The notes beneath the pieces are model-generated. The model made no database searches. It worked only from the letters and a program-made list of their open reading frames with translations, and had not been told where the DNA came from. Positions 33,942-44,066 of a stretch of DNA of 64,000 nucleotides are shown here, piece by piece. Source of the DNA: Sedimenticola sp. (GTDB lineage: Bacteria > Pseudomonadota > Gammaproteobacteria > Chromatiales > Chromatiaceae). The DNA is taken from the NCBI GenBank assembly GCA_002869585.1, contig PKUO01000053.1:1-64000 (forward strand). Reading direction: 5' to 3'. Each line of letters starts with the position of its first letter. Position 1 is the stretch's first letter. A program made the translations under genes and the position numbers.

Positions 33942-36188
33942 CTATCCGATAAGATGTATACCTGCTTTAGCCAAACTGATACCTGCTTTATTCAGATAGG
34001 CCGAATCAGTCTTGAGCAACTGTGCGCCCATTTTTTGCAGTGCGGTACCAAATTTAAGTGTTTTAAGGTTACCCATTTCAACATTCAATCCCTTGCTTTC
34101 AATAGCAACCGCGGTTCCTTCCATTTTTAAAGGTGTGCCTTTTACGATCTTGCCGTAGGTTTCGGTCAGATCCCCGCCTAGTTTTGTTAAAAAACTATCC
34201 ACCATTTTGGTACCAGCAGGCGCAAGCAAGACCAAGCCACCACCTGCAGTTAGCACCATGGGTCCGCCTGAAGTAAGCATGCAGGTTCCGCCGACTGTCT
34301 TCATGTATGAACCGCCGATAGTATCAGTAGCACTGGCACCGACGTTCAAAATCCAGCTCGCCCCAACATTTGACATCCAGTTAGCAGTAATGGTTAAGTT
34401 TTCACTGCCACCAACAGTTTCAGTTCGATTTGCACCGATAGTAATAGTCTCATCGGCCCCTACCGTTTTTACCCGGCTGGCTCCAATGGTTATATTCTCT
34501 TTTCCACCCACTGTTTCAGTGCGATTCGAGCCTATGTCAATTTTTTCATCAACAGCTACTTTCTCGGTTCGGTTATTACCTATTGTATTATCTTCATCAT
34601 TATCAACCTTCTTCTTGCGATCATGCCCTACAAAATGGGTTTCATCATTCTCAACGACTATATCCTGGTTTTTTTCTGCATGGAGATAGAGTTGCTCAGA
34701 CCCTTTCTTGTCTTCAAAGCGAATTTCATTAAAGTTCGAGCCACTCCCCCCTTGGGAGCTTCTGCTCTTTATTCCACTTTGGGTTTTATTGGCTGGCAGC
34801 TCGTACGGCGGCATCTGATCCGCATTGTATACACGACCTGTTACAATAGGCCTATCGGGATCGCCTTCCAGAAACTCAACAATAACTTCCTGACCAATGC
34901 GGGGAATGTGAATACCACCCCATGTCTTTCCTGCCCACAATTGCGAGACACGCACCCAGCAGGATGAATTCTCATCTGATTTTCCATATCTATCCCAATG
35001 GAATTGTAACTTCACGCGACCATAGTCATCCGTATGTATCTCATCGCCGGATGGCCCTACTACAATTGCAGTCTGTGGACCCTGCACAATGGGTTTAGCA
35101 GTTGTCCGTGCAGTTCGATAAGGTGTTTTTCCTTCAACGGCAAGAAATTCATTGGTATAAACAGATCCTTCTGCATTGCCACTTGCCTCATATTCATCAG
35201 AATGGATAGTATGCTCAACCGATACTACAAGGTACTCCCGGTTCTGATCTTCACGCGGATAATCCTGTAGACTAAATAATCCTCCACTTATAAGTCCCCG
35301 AGCATCACCGGCTCCGGATATCTGCTCGTATTGTGCATGTAATTCTTCGATTCTTGCACGGACATAATTCGCACCATCATCGACATCAAGGTATTCTCCA
35401 GGATAATCGAATACTTCATAATCTGCTTTATTGTGCTCCCGCGGCACAGTTGAATCTGTAGTTAAATCCGTCTTTGGTCGTTTAAAATCGAAATCATCTA
35501 GCGTATACACACCAGGCTGAATAGCCTTTGACAACATCAATTCCGTTATATACTCGCTATCGCGCACACTTGTGTCATCGAGTGGCATATAAGATATCGA
35601 TTCATAACTTGGTATAGGCTCATGTGATCCATAACCATCCGCCAATATCAGGGTATGCTTTCCATCCACATGCTCAAAATAATAATAAATGCCTTCCTGC
35701 TCCATCAGACGACTTACAAAATTGAAATCCGTTTCACGGTACTGGACACAATATTCCCAATTGCGATAACTGCCATTTAATTTTTCTTCAAAATCGGTAA
35801 ACCCCAGATCTCGGAAAATACTTTTGATAATGTCTGGCACTGACTGATTCTGAAATATCCGACAATCGGTAGTACGGGTAAGAAACCAGAGCCAGGGTCT
35901 TACTTTTAATTGATAGACTGCAAAACTTCCCTCGTTTGCCAGTTGTGACATGCTGTTTACATAGCCGTTGAAGTAACGCTTTCCTCCAGCCGGCAATAAC
36001 AGATGGATAGTTATATTCTGACCCAGAAGATTTTCAAATTTGATGTTTTCGACTGTGCTATACAAACGCAAATCTATCTCGAACAGACGACCTAACTCTT
36101 CCTTCATGCTCATTTCACTGAGCAACAGAACATCCGAACCTAGCGGGGTCTTTAATTCTATTTCGCGATTTGATTGTGTGAAAGCCAT
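33942..36188 (-). CDS. tssI: T6SS spike protein VgrG (TssI)
   Basis: 748 residues with the gp27-like N-terminal part (YCVQYRETDFNFVSRLMEQEGIYYYFEH is the classic VgrG block near 165-195), the gp5 OB-fold (DDYGRVKLQFHWDRYGK...WAGKTWGGIHIPRIGQEVIVEFLEGDPDRPIVTGRVYNADQMPPY) and a needle of ten-residue TVG-x-E-x-ITIG repeats (about 530-650). The short remaining C-terminus has no recognisable enzyme, so it is a structural VgrG that presumably carries DUF4150 and adaptor-bound cargo. Confidence 0.95.
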   Translation of the reverse strand: MAFTQSNREIELKTPLGSDVLLLSEMSMKEELGRLFEIDLRLYSTVENIKFENLLGQNITIHLLLPAGGKRYFNGYVNSMSQLANEGSFAVYQLKVRPWLWFLTRTTDCRIFQNQSVPDIIKSIFRDLGFTDFEEKLNGSYRNWEYCVQYRETDFNFVSRLMEQEGIYYYFEHVDGKHTLILADGYGSHEPIPSYESISYMPLDDTSVRDSEYITELMLSKAIQPGVYTLDDFDFKRPKTDLTTDSTVPREHNKADYEVFDYPGEYLDVDDGANYVRARIEELHAQYEQISGAGDARGLISGGLFSLQDYPREDQNREYLVVSVEHTIHSDEYEASGNAEGSVYTNEFLAVEGKTPYRTARTTAKPIVQGPQTAIVVGPSGDEIHTDDYGRVKLQFHWDRYGKSDENSSCWVRVSQLWAGKTWGGIHIPRIGQEVIVEFLEGDPDRPIVTGRVYNADQMPPYELPANKTQSGIKSRSSQGGSGSNFNEIRFEDKKGSEQLYLHAEKNQDIVVENDETHFVGHDRKKKVDNDEDNTIGNNRTEKVAVDEKIDIGSNRTETVGGKENITIGASRVKTVGADETITIGANRTETVGGSENLTITANWMSNVGASWILNVGASATDTIGGSYMKTVGGTCMLTSGGPMVLTAGGGLVLLAPAGTKMVDSFLTKLGGDLTETYGKIVKGTPLKMEGTAVAIESKGLNVEMGNLKTLKFGTALQKMGAQLLKTDSAYLNKAGISLAKAGIHLIG

Positions 36189-36240
36189 AATCTTCTAGCA
36201 TCTGGTTAAGTTAAGTAATGATCCTTTAAACACACCACTA

Positions 36241-39006
36241 TCAGCCGAATTGATAATCAAAGGCTCCATCTTTAACCGATATATGTATGCCTTTGATACT
36301 TTCTCCGCCCAACATCTTTGTTAAATATTCATAACTGATTGTCGGTAATACGGTATTCGTCAGGATCGCATCAACAACCCGCGCTCCACTTTCCAGTTCA
36401 GTGCAACGATCCAGTATGTTTTGAATGACCTCATCATCATAGGTAAAGGGGATTTCATGGTTCTCCCTCACCCGTTTCTCAATGCGACTCAACTGCAACT
36501 TTATGATCAATTTCAGAATCTCATCACTCAATGGATAGTACGGGATAACCACCAATCTACCCAGTAAAGCGGCTGGGAATGATTTAAGCAAGGGTTCACG
36601 CAGTGCTTGTGCAATCCCTTCTGGTTCCGGCATTAAATCTGGATCTTTGCACAGGTTTGTAATCATCTCTGTCCCGACATTAGATGTGAGCAGGATGATT
36701 GTGTTTTTGAAATCGATATAGCGTCCTTCAGCATCTTCCATCCAGCCTTTATCAAAAACCTGGAAGAATATCTCATGTACATCGGGATGGGCTTTCTCCA
36801 CCTCATCCAGAAGAATAACGCTATAGGGGCGTCTACGCACTGCCTCGGTCAGGATACCCCCTTCTCCATAACCAACGTAGCCAGGAGGTGAACCCTTGAG
36901 AGTGGAGACCGTATGTGCCTCCTGATACTCACTCATATTGATAGTAATGATATTCTCCTCACCGCCATAGAGTGCCTCAGCCAATGCCAGACCCGTCTCA
37001 GTTTTACCCACGCCGGATGTGCCGCAGAGTAAAAATACGCCAATAGGTTTGCTTGGGTTATCCAGATTTGCCCGTGATGTTTGAACCCTGCGCGCAATCA
37101 TATCCAATGCATGGCGCTGCCCAATTACACGCTTGTTAAGTGTTTCACCCAGATTAAGAATAGCTTCGATCTCGTTCTTGACCATCCTTCCTACAGGAAT
37201 CCCTGTCCAATCGGCAATGACGGATGCTACAGCCTGAGAATCCACTGTCGGGAGAATCAATGGTCGGTCACCCTGCAACAGACCAAGTTCATGCTGCTTT
37301 TCTTTTAGTTGTTCTAGCAGGGCTGCTCGCTCTGCCTCATCTAACTGCCCTACAGCAGGTTGATCTTCTGTTTTCGGCAGATCAACACTGATCGTTTCAC
37401 CTGCTTCGTCAGCGCTCTTTTCAAGATCTGAATCTGTTCCCTCTACTTTCCCCACAACCCCGCGCAGCTTGGCACGAAGATCGAGAATGGTTTTGACAAG
37501 TTCTTTTTCCTTCTCCCAGCGTTCACTCAATTCATCCATGCGTGACTGTTCAGCCAACAATTCCTTTTCAACCCGGGCTTTTCTATCCGCAGTATCAACA
37601 CCTACTGCAGCTTCGCGGCCTATAATGCTGGATTCAACATTCAGAGCTTCAATGCGTCTTTGGCAATCTTCAACCTCTGCTGGTGTTGCGTGTTGACTGA
37701 TTGCCACACGGGCACAAGCGGTATCCAGCACACTGACTGATTTATCCGGCAACTGCCGATCAGGGATATAGCGGTGCGACAGCTTGACCGAGTCTTCCAG
37801 GCCCTCATCAAGCAGAAGGACTTGATGATGCTTCTCCATCACTGATGCGACACCCCGCATCATCAGTATCGCCTTTTCTTCACTGGGCTCATCAACCTGA
37901 ACCACCTGGAAACGGCGCGTCAGTGCGGGATCTTTCTCGAAATATTTTTTATATTCTGACCAGGTCGTTGCCGCAACGGTACGCAGCGTACCTCTGGCAA
38001 GTGCCGGTTTAAGCAGATTGGCAGCATCACCTGTACCTGCAGCACCACCTGCACCAATCAGAGTATGGGCTTCGTCAATGAACATAATGATAGGTTTTTC
38101 TGAGGCCTGTACCTCTTCAATCACCTGTCTAAGACGGTTTTCAAACTCGCCCTTCATACTTGCGCCAGCCTGTAACAACCCCATGTCCAGTGTTCGAATC
38201 GATACATCTCTAAGTGGAGGAGGAACATCTCCCGATGCAATTCTAAGAGCAAATCCCTCTACAACGGCAGTCTTGCCAACACCGGCCTCACCCGTAAGGA
38301 TGGGGTTGTTCTGACGCCGGCGCATCAGAATATCGATAATCTGCCGTATCTCCGCATCACGGCCAACTATCGGGTCTAGTTCTCCATTTCTGGCCGCCTC
38401 GGTAAGATCTTTAGAAAATCTTTGTAGGGCCTCCTGTTTACCCATTTGTGCCGGTGCAAGTGCCCCGCTCGCCTCCCCAGGTGCCGCAGACCCTGATAGA
38501 TTGGTGCCATCTTGTGCCTGCAAGGAATCTTCCGGAGAACCGTTGATTATCTTGTTAAATCCATTTGTGAGATTCTCTGTATTGATTTTTGTGAATTCAC
38601 TTGATATCGCATTTAGCGCATTTCTCAGTGTAGGCGTCTTAAGCACACCTATCATCAAATGGCCTGTCCGCACCTTGCTATCACCAAACATCAAGCTGGA
38701 AAACAGCCAGGCTTGCGCCATTGACTCTTCGACGTGCGAGGACAAATCCGAGATCGAGGAGGCACCATGCGGAAGTCTGTCCAGCGACTGGGTAAAGTCA
38801 CGGGCCAGAGTTGATGGGTTCAGCTCAAATTTCTGGATAATCCGGTGTAGATCGGAATCCTGGAGTTGTAGAATCTGATGAAGCCAGTGATTCATCTCTA
38901 CATAGGGATTTCCGCGCATCTTACAAAATACAGTTGCACTCTCTATCGCCTTGTAAGCGAGATTGTTCAGTTTGCCAAATAACGCTGTGCGGCTAATTTC
39001 AGTCAT
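36241..39006 (-). CDS. clpV: T6SS sheath-disassembly ATPase ClpV (TssH)
   Basis: 921 residues: Clp-N domain (1-160), first AAA domain with Walker A GEAGVGKT (about 240), coiled-coil middle domain, and second AAA domain with Walker A GTSGVGKTETGLA (about 665) and ILLDEVEKAHPD Walker B. The middle segment (about 540-580) has an acidic insert (DSDLEKSADEAGETISVDLPK). ClpV recycles the contracted TssBC sheath; in systems with TagJ it is aided by that protein, also encoded here. Confidence 0.96.
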   Translation of the reverse strand: MTEISRTALFGKLNNLAYKAIESATVFCKMRGNPYVEMNHWLHQILQLQDSDLHRIIQKFELNPSTLARDFTQSLDRLPHGASSISDLSSHVEESMAQAWLFSSLMFGDSKVRTGHLMIGVLKTPTLRNALNAISSEFTKINTENLTNGFNKIINGSPEDSLQAQDGTNLSGSAAPGEASGALAPAQMGKQEALQRFSKDLTEAARNGELDPIVGRDAEIRQIIDILMRRRQNNPILTGEAGVGKTAVVEGFALRIASGDVPPPLRDVSIRTLDMGLLQAGASMKGEFENRLRQVIEEVQASEKPIIMFIDEAHTLIGAGGAAGTGDAANLLKPALARGTLRTVAATTWSEYKKYFEKDPALTRRFQVVQVDEPSEEKAILMMRGVASVMEKHHQVLLLDEGLEDSVKLSHRYIPDRQLPDKSVSVLDTACARVAISQHATPAEVEDCQRRIEALNVESSIIGREAAVGVDTADRKARVEKELLAEQSRMDELSERWEKEKELVKTILDLRAKLRGVVGKVEGTDSDLEKSADEAGETISVDLPKTEDQPAVGQLDEAERAALLEQLKEKQHELGLLQGDRPLILPTVDSQAVASVIADWTGIPVGRMVKNEIEAILNLGETLNKRVIGQRHALDMIARRVQTSRANLDNPSKPIGVFLLCGTSGVGKTETGLALAEALYGGEENIITINMSEYQEAHTVSTLKGSPPGYVGYGEGGILTEAVRRRPYSVILLDEVEKAHPDVHEIFFQVFDKGWMEDAEGRYIDFKNTIILLTSNVGTEMITNLCKDPDLMPEPEGIAQALREPLLKSFPAALLGRLVVIPYYPLSDEILKLIIKLQLSRIEKRVRENHEIPFTYDDEVIQNILDRCTELESGARVVDAILTNTVLPTISYEYLTKMLGGESIKGIHISVKDGAFDYQFG

Positions 39007-39082
39007 TACTCTTTTCCCTTCTCAAGTATTTCCCTGAGATCAATTCGGAAGAAAAACTGTCTTTTTTATATTCGATCATCAT

Positions 39083-40117
39083 TTATCCCTGAATGGCATA
39101 GTTTTCCACCAGCAAATGAAGGTCTTCTGCACATTTCATCCGGTTCTCAGTATGCAACCAGCTTGACCAACCAAGACGCGCGCTTTCTCCAAGTTGAGCA
39201 GTGGGAACCTGATCTTCCTTCAACAAAAGATTAAGACTCCAGCTGAATTCAAAGCCGATATAGTTTCTAACCATATCCCTGAGCGTTTTAAGCCGGTTTC
39301 CAGTCGGCAGCATCTGTTGATATTCATCGATGCTCAATGGTCCAAAGCGCACACTGAATTTGTTCTGACACTGCCAGCTTCTGGTGCCAATCACCGATGT
39401 TTTCCCCAATTGTCCGGTGGTGTCCTGTTGATCCAGATAGCAGTAGTCGTCGATCGGGATATCGAGCCACTCACCGACGAACTCCTGTATTTTTGCGGGG
39501 ATATGGAAATAATTACTGAGTATTGCACTCAGTCCTTCTGCATGTTTAGTATGGCAACCAAGATGCCCGGCAAAATGCAGCTTGGCGTTAACAGGCATGG
39601 CATCCTGCTGCCGTTTATCGGGCTGCTCCAAACCCAGTAAAGTACCCAGATAAAAGCCGAACCGGTCATCTTCCGGCCGATCAAAACTAACCGTTGGTTC
39701 TTTATTGGCCCAAGCACGGTAAAAGAGGCTCAGCAACCGATGGTGAAACATATCCATGAACGCTGCAGGAACGGGGTCTTTTGCATTACGTAAGCGCTGA
39801 CGGGCGTATTCAGTGAGGTGTGTAGGAAGGGGTCCATTGGGACCAAACAGACCGAAAAAATAGACCTGAAGCAAAGGTGCGAACTCACCTTTTTCAACGA
39901 AAGAAGCAAGTGTCGCTGGTGCGAATTTCAGGTCTGGGATCTGTCCCAGTCGGACCGGATCATCCATGGGACGGAGTGATTGCCCAAACCGCGGCGAATC
40001 ACGGTTAATGCACTCAAGTTGACGCAAGGCTTCGAAAAATCCGAAACGATAAGGCTCATGCTTCAATGCCTGTTTAAGGGCTATATCAGCGTTCTTGTTC
40101 CTGTTCTTACCGGCCAT
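39083..40117 (-). CDS. tssG: T6SS baseplate protein TssG
   Basis: 344 residues with typical TssG motifs: EPYRFGFFEALRQLE at the N-terminus, YFFGLFGPNGPLPTHLTEYARQR and the aromatic-rich C-terminus. TssG joins TssF, TssE and TssK in the baseplate wedge. Its ATG lies 37 bases inside the end of tssF, a normal arrangement that couples the two genes. Confidence 0.95.
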   Translation of the reverse strand: MAGKNRNKNADIALKQALKHEPYRFGFFEALRQLECINRDSPRFGQSLRPMDDPVRLGQIPDLKFAPATLASFVEKGEFAPLLQVYFFGLFGPNGPLPTHLTEYARQRLRNAKDPVPAAFMDMFHHRLLSLFYRAWANKEPTVSFDRPEDDRFGFYLGTLLGLEQPDKRQQDAMPVNAKLHFAGHLGCHTKHAEGLSAILSNYFHIPAKIQEFVGEWLDIPIDDYCYLDQQDTTGQLGKTSVIGTRSWQCQNKFSVRFGPLSIDEYQQMLPTGNRLKTLRDMVRNYIGFEFSWSLNLLLKEDQVPTAQLGESARLGWSSWLHTENRMKCAEDLHLLVENYAIQG

Positions 40118-41952
40118 TGCATTATCTCGCCACGTTCGCGGGTTTTGACCCGCGTCTGGGTGAAACTGTTAATCGAAACATACTTACTGAAAAAGCGTTC
40201 CAGAACCGCGCCCAGTAAAAATGCACCTGTCCCTTGAAAGGCCAGATCATCGAGGGTGATAGTAATCTCCATTCCACGACCAAATGCCATAGGCCCGTCA
40301 ACAGGTATTCGACGAACAACCTGTTGACTGGTGACAGCCAAGACGCCCTCGATTTGTTTCTTGATAGTTGTTTGAGCGAAATCTCCGTACAGGCCAAGGA
40401 GTTCCTGCAAGGCCTTGGCGCCATCATTTTCATCATCATCCAGTAAAGTAAGATAATTCAGTGAGAGGTGACTAATCAAACGCCAGGAGTACTCGCCATC
40501 CGGGTAAGCTGCTTTCGGATCGGTAAACCCTGTCAGGCTACGAACAGCATTTACCGGTGCACCAATCTCCAGATTTAGCTCGGGGACCTCCTGTCCTGAA
40601 AGCATGTACTGGGCTAACCCGCGGTTAGTGCAAAGTACGTCCACACCTAGCTGCTTCAATTCACTTTGATAGGGTGTTTCATCGGCATCAACCAAGGAGA
40701 CAAACACCTCGCTGCACAGATATCTGGACTTTGTTTTGGTACCGATGCTGCTTATTGACTCCAGGGTTGGACGTCGTTCAATAGTGTAATAGGCCCTTTC
40801 GGTTTCGGCCATACCATCCTGAACTGCATAAAAAGGATGGAAGATCTGTTCATCTATCGATCCGCTACCATACCCTGCGACCTCCGCGACTGTGTAAACC
40901 TCATAGTCCAGGGGACGAGTTCTGTCGATGACCAGATGGTGATCGGTACTTCTATGATTAAGATGGATCCTGTCCGCCCGTTTGGGGAATAGATTAACGG
41001 CAGGCGAACAATTCAGGGCAATATTCTCAGCATCGAACAGGTCTTCCAACGTATCCTGTGCCTTATCCAGCAGAATAACAATCTCCAAAGCAGTATGATC
41101 ACAGCGCTGAACCGATCCAGCCAGATCATTGATTTCTACGAACAGGAAGCGCTCTGGGAGTGCGAAATACTCCTGCAATAATCTGTATCCCTGAAATGAA
41201 CGGTGACCGTAAGGCAACAGTGCCTGATCATCATCAAATCCCATGGGCTGAATACAACGCCGATGATGCAGGTTACTCCAACCCGGTTTTTTTATTGCTG
41301 GCTGCACCACCACGCCCAATGAGTGAGCAAGAAGTAATTCATAGATTTGTGTGGCGATGTCGCCTGTGCCTTTGAGAAAAAAGTGCAATTTATCAATTGC
41401 AATATCCTTAAAGGCCATATCCATGACCGTCTAGAGTCGCAGTCGAAATGCCGCCTTGACTCCTTTTACTCTCCCAGCCGCATAATGAGCGGCATCGCCT
41501 CGGGACAAATACTCTGCCTGAGTCAAGCGGATGGGCCAGAGCATGACATCCTGTGCCGTTCGGAACTTGCAACTGACATGCCCCTTAACGCTTTGTGTGC
41601 TTCGCAGCTCAGTATGCCTGGGCAACAGGAATCCTTGTTCAGTGACACCCCCTTTTAAATCAGGATCGAACTGAACAACGGTCATCGAGGGCAAGGGAGC
41701 AAGGTAATGCGGATAAACCATCTCCAACAAATGTTGGGTAAACCGGGGAAACTCAGCATCCATTTTCAACTGAATTCGGGCTGTCAAGAAGGCGAACCCC
41801 TCCAATAGCCTCTCAACATAGGGATCGCCACACTCGGTGCTGCCTAAATCAAGTCTTCCGGCAATTTTCGGATACTGCTTCGCAAATTCCGTACCCATTT
41901 CGCGGATGAAACGCAGTTCCTGGTTATATTTCTCGAGAAGCCGTGCATCCAT
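40081..41952 (-). pseudogene. tssF: T6SS baseplate protein TssF, interrupted by in-frame TAG
   Basis: Two frames in the same register make a TssF of normal length (about 620 codons). The first 173 codons carry the N-terminus (YNQELRFIREMGTEFAKQYPKIAGRLDLG, DPYVERLLEGFAFLTARI) and stop at TAG 41431-41433. After TAG-ACG-GTC, ATG 41424 opens 447 codons with the TssF middle and C-terminus (DKLHFFLKGTGDIATQIYELLLAHSLGV...YSWRLISHLSLNYLTL). Homology continues straight across the stop. TssF is essential for baseplate assembly in studied T6SSs. Options: inactivating mutation, re-initiation giving a split protein, suppression, or sequencing error. No Shine-Dalgarno precedes ATG 41424. Confidence 0.88.
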
Positions 41953-41970
41953 ATCCGCTACTCTCTCACC

Positions 41971-42603
41971 CTAAAACTCGGCAACTGTAATCGAGCCGCT
42001 CTCAAGTTCGAGCTCAGTTCGCAGGTGCAGGTGAATGGGTACGGGCTCTGACCACATTTCACTCTCGATTTCGAAAGTGAGTGCATTGTGATTCATCGCC
42101 GACTCATCAGCTAACAGACGAACATTAAGCGATTGCCGCATCAAGCGTGGCTCAAAGTTCAATATCGCCTGTTTCATCAGCTTCTCTAGTTGATAGACAT
42201 CGATCCCAGAGGCCGTTTTACCGGAAAAATCAGGTAACCCATAGTTCAGAACTGAATTTGCCACATCTGGATAGTTTTCTAGCTGCTCAGCAGGTGCAAA
42301 ACTATGTGTGTTAAACAGCCAATCGAGATCCCGTTTTACACAATCTCTGATCTCTTTCAGGGAACTCACAGATGATGTCAAAAATAGAAACTGTGCCCTA
42401 TCGCGATTCAGTTCTTCAAGCAATTCGGCACGCTTTTCATCAGCGTCTGATTGAGATTCCCGCTTAGCTGGCTGTTGAAGCAACTTTTCCACATGCTGGA
42501 TTTTAATTCTCAGTAGATCGATGGAACTGTTGAGTGGATCATCATCGGTAAGACGATCAAGCAACGAGGGCAATAGCCGCTCTTTGGATGGCGTTTTAGC
42601 CAT
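41971..42603 (-). CDS. tssE: T6SS baseplate protein TssE
   Basis: 210 residues from ATG 42603, which has GAGG six bases upstream. The LLPSLLDRLTDDDP start and the gp25-like C-terminal domain (EIRDCVKRDLDWLFNTHSF...NYGLPDFSGKT...ILNFEPRLM) identify TssE, the sheath initiator. It is longer than many TssE proteins owing to a helical insert (about 30-75). It overlaps the tagJ stop by eight bases. Confidence 0.93.
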   Translation of the reverse strand: MAKTPSKERLLPSLLDRLTDDDPLNSSIDLLRIKIQHVEKLLQQPAKRESQSDADEKRAELLEELNRDRAQFLFLTSSVSSLKEIRDCVKRDLDWLFNTHSFAPAEQLENYPDVANSVLNYGLPDFSGKTASGIDVYQLEKLMKQAILNFEPRLMRQSLNVRLLADESAMNHNALTFEIESEMWSEPVPIHLHLRTELELESGSITVAEF

Positions 42604-43411
42604 CTGAACCCTCGTCAACATCCGGGGAGTTTAGCTGGATTACACGGACGTCCAAAATGGGGTAGTCAGCACTATTGGTAGTCAATAATTTTTGACCATA
42701 ACCTACAAAGAGGTCCTGACTCAGCTCCTCCCATTCAGTTTTTCTGGATAGTGCGATTAACGGATCAGACTGCCTGTAGGATTCAGGATAACGCGTGGGA
42801 ATCAAGCCGTAGCTTTCACCCCCATTGACCCAGTCAAAATGCGCTGGTATCCATACCATATCACGCAAATCTTCAGGCGGTTCAATAACAATTGATTTGA
42901 TATTGTGGAATGGTATCCAAAGATAGCGCCCCTCAATGACAGCCTCCATCACCGGCCCCAAGCGTGAATCGGCATCGGCTATCCAATCAAAAGGCTGCCC
43001 GTCGATTTCGCCTGAAATCGACGGGGCATCTTCAAAGGCACGTGCACGAACTTCATCTGACTTTCCAATCTCACCCGTTGCCGACAGCTTTAATGCCTGT
43101 AACAGCAATGCCACCCACTCCTGCGGCTTGCCGAAAACAACCGGTTCGCATTCTCCCTGAAAAACCTTTTCACGCAGTGCCTCACAATTGAGGACCTGGC
43201 CATACATCATTTTCATGGCCAAAGCACCGGCATCCAGATCAGCGGCCACATTCAATTGGGTCAGTGCGCGATCCCACTGACCCAGTATTGACAATAACTG
43301 AAAGAGGAATACACGATGTTCGGAACTCGCAGGGTTCTTGCGCACAACCTCCTGAAGCAGTTGTAATGCTTTATTCAGATCGCCTTGTTTCAGACACTCT
43401 TCAGGAGTCAT
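42596..43411 (-). CDS. tagJ: T6SS accessory protein TagJ (ImpE family)
   Basis: 271 residues. N-terminal TPR-like helices (LKQGDLNKALQLLQEVVRKNPASSEHRVFLFQLLSILGQWDRAL) followed by the ImpE C-terminal domain (VMEAVIEGRYLWIPFHNIKSIVIEPPEDLRDMVW). TagJ binds TssB and ClpV in some T6SSs and modulates sheath disassembly. Its presence marks the T6SS subclass that also carries FHA and PppA proteins. Confidence 0.9.
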   Translation of the reverse strand: MTPEECLKQGDLNKALQLLQEVVRKNPASSEHRVFLFQLLSILGQWDRALTQLNVAADLDAGALAMKMMYGQVLNCEALREKVFQGECEPVVFGKPQEWVALLLQALKLSATGEIGKSDEVRARAFEDAPSISGEIDGQPFDWIADADSRLGPVMEAVIEGRYLWIPFHNIKSIVIEPPEDLRDMVWIPAHFDWVNGGESYGLIPTRYPESYRQSDPLIALSRKTEWEELSQDLFVGYGQKLLTTNSADYPILDVRVIQLNSPDVDEGSDG

Positions 43412-43519
43412 AGCATTTTCTCAATATATTAAGACTAGAACACAACATTCACTCATAGAGACTGCCGTATTCATACTGTGCAAACCAACCCTCGTACAAG
43501 AGGCTTATATGAACATTTT

Positions 43520-44011
43520 TTACTCTTGCTTATTGGTTTCCAGATTCCAGGTACGGTCTGTTGTACTTCCTGGTGAACCTGTATGATCGATTGTAGTGTA
43601 CTCCCACTTGATTTTTCCATAAGCGAAAGAAGCCGTCTCCACTGGTTTGACCTCCGATTCACTTGATGAGCCACCTGGTACTACTGAAGTAACAATACAG
43701 TCTTCAAGCGTATACTTCATGAAGGTATGCTTATCGCCGGTAGCAAGACATAACTCACACTCAATCTTTGGGATATGCTTGCCTTTTGCGCAATATATAT
43801 TGAGATCAGGTGTAGCATTATCGATGGTCTTTGTCACAATGAAATCCATGAAGTCAGCACGTCCCCCTGTTCGACCACCGGTTCTACTCGCGCCAGATAC
43901 AGGCTGAGACAGACCATGACTGTAACTGAGGATCTCAATCCATTTGTCATGCGCAGAATCAGTGCTTTCGCCGTCTACCCCGTCAATTTTCAGAAACATA
44001 TCAACAGCCAT
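43520..44011 (-). CDS. hcp: T6SS tube protein Hcp (TssD)
   Basis: 163 residues with Hcp signatures: MAVDMFLKIDGVDGES at the start, HDKWIEILSYSHGLSQP, and FSMEK-like core FMDFIVTKTIDNATPDL. Hcp hexamers stack to form the expelled inner tube. AAAAAGGA precedes the ATG. About 55 bp separate it from tssC and 108 bp from tagJ, so it may be more strongly or separately expressed. Confidence 0.95.
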   Translation of the reverse strand: MAVDMFLKIDGVDGESTDSAHDKWIEILSYSHGLSQPVSGASRTGGRTGGRADFMDFIVTKTIDNATPDLNIYCAKGKHIPKIECELCLATGDKHTFMKYTLEDCIVTSVVPGGSSSESEVKPVETASFAYGKIKWEYTTIDHTGSPGSTTDRTWNLETNKQE

Positions 44012-44066
44012 AATCTTTTCCTTTTTCAGTTAAGTTAGAAAGCTACTCTATCCACCACACAGTTGA

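Noticed and set aside
8836-41433. Stop-codon reassignment as explanation for the lpxR and tssF interruptions
   Set aside because: The two stops are different codons (TAA and TAG) and both are used normally as terminators elsewhere in the window.
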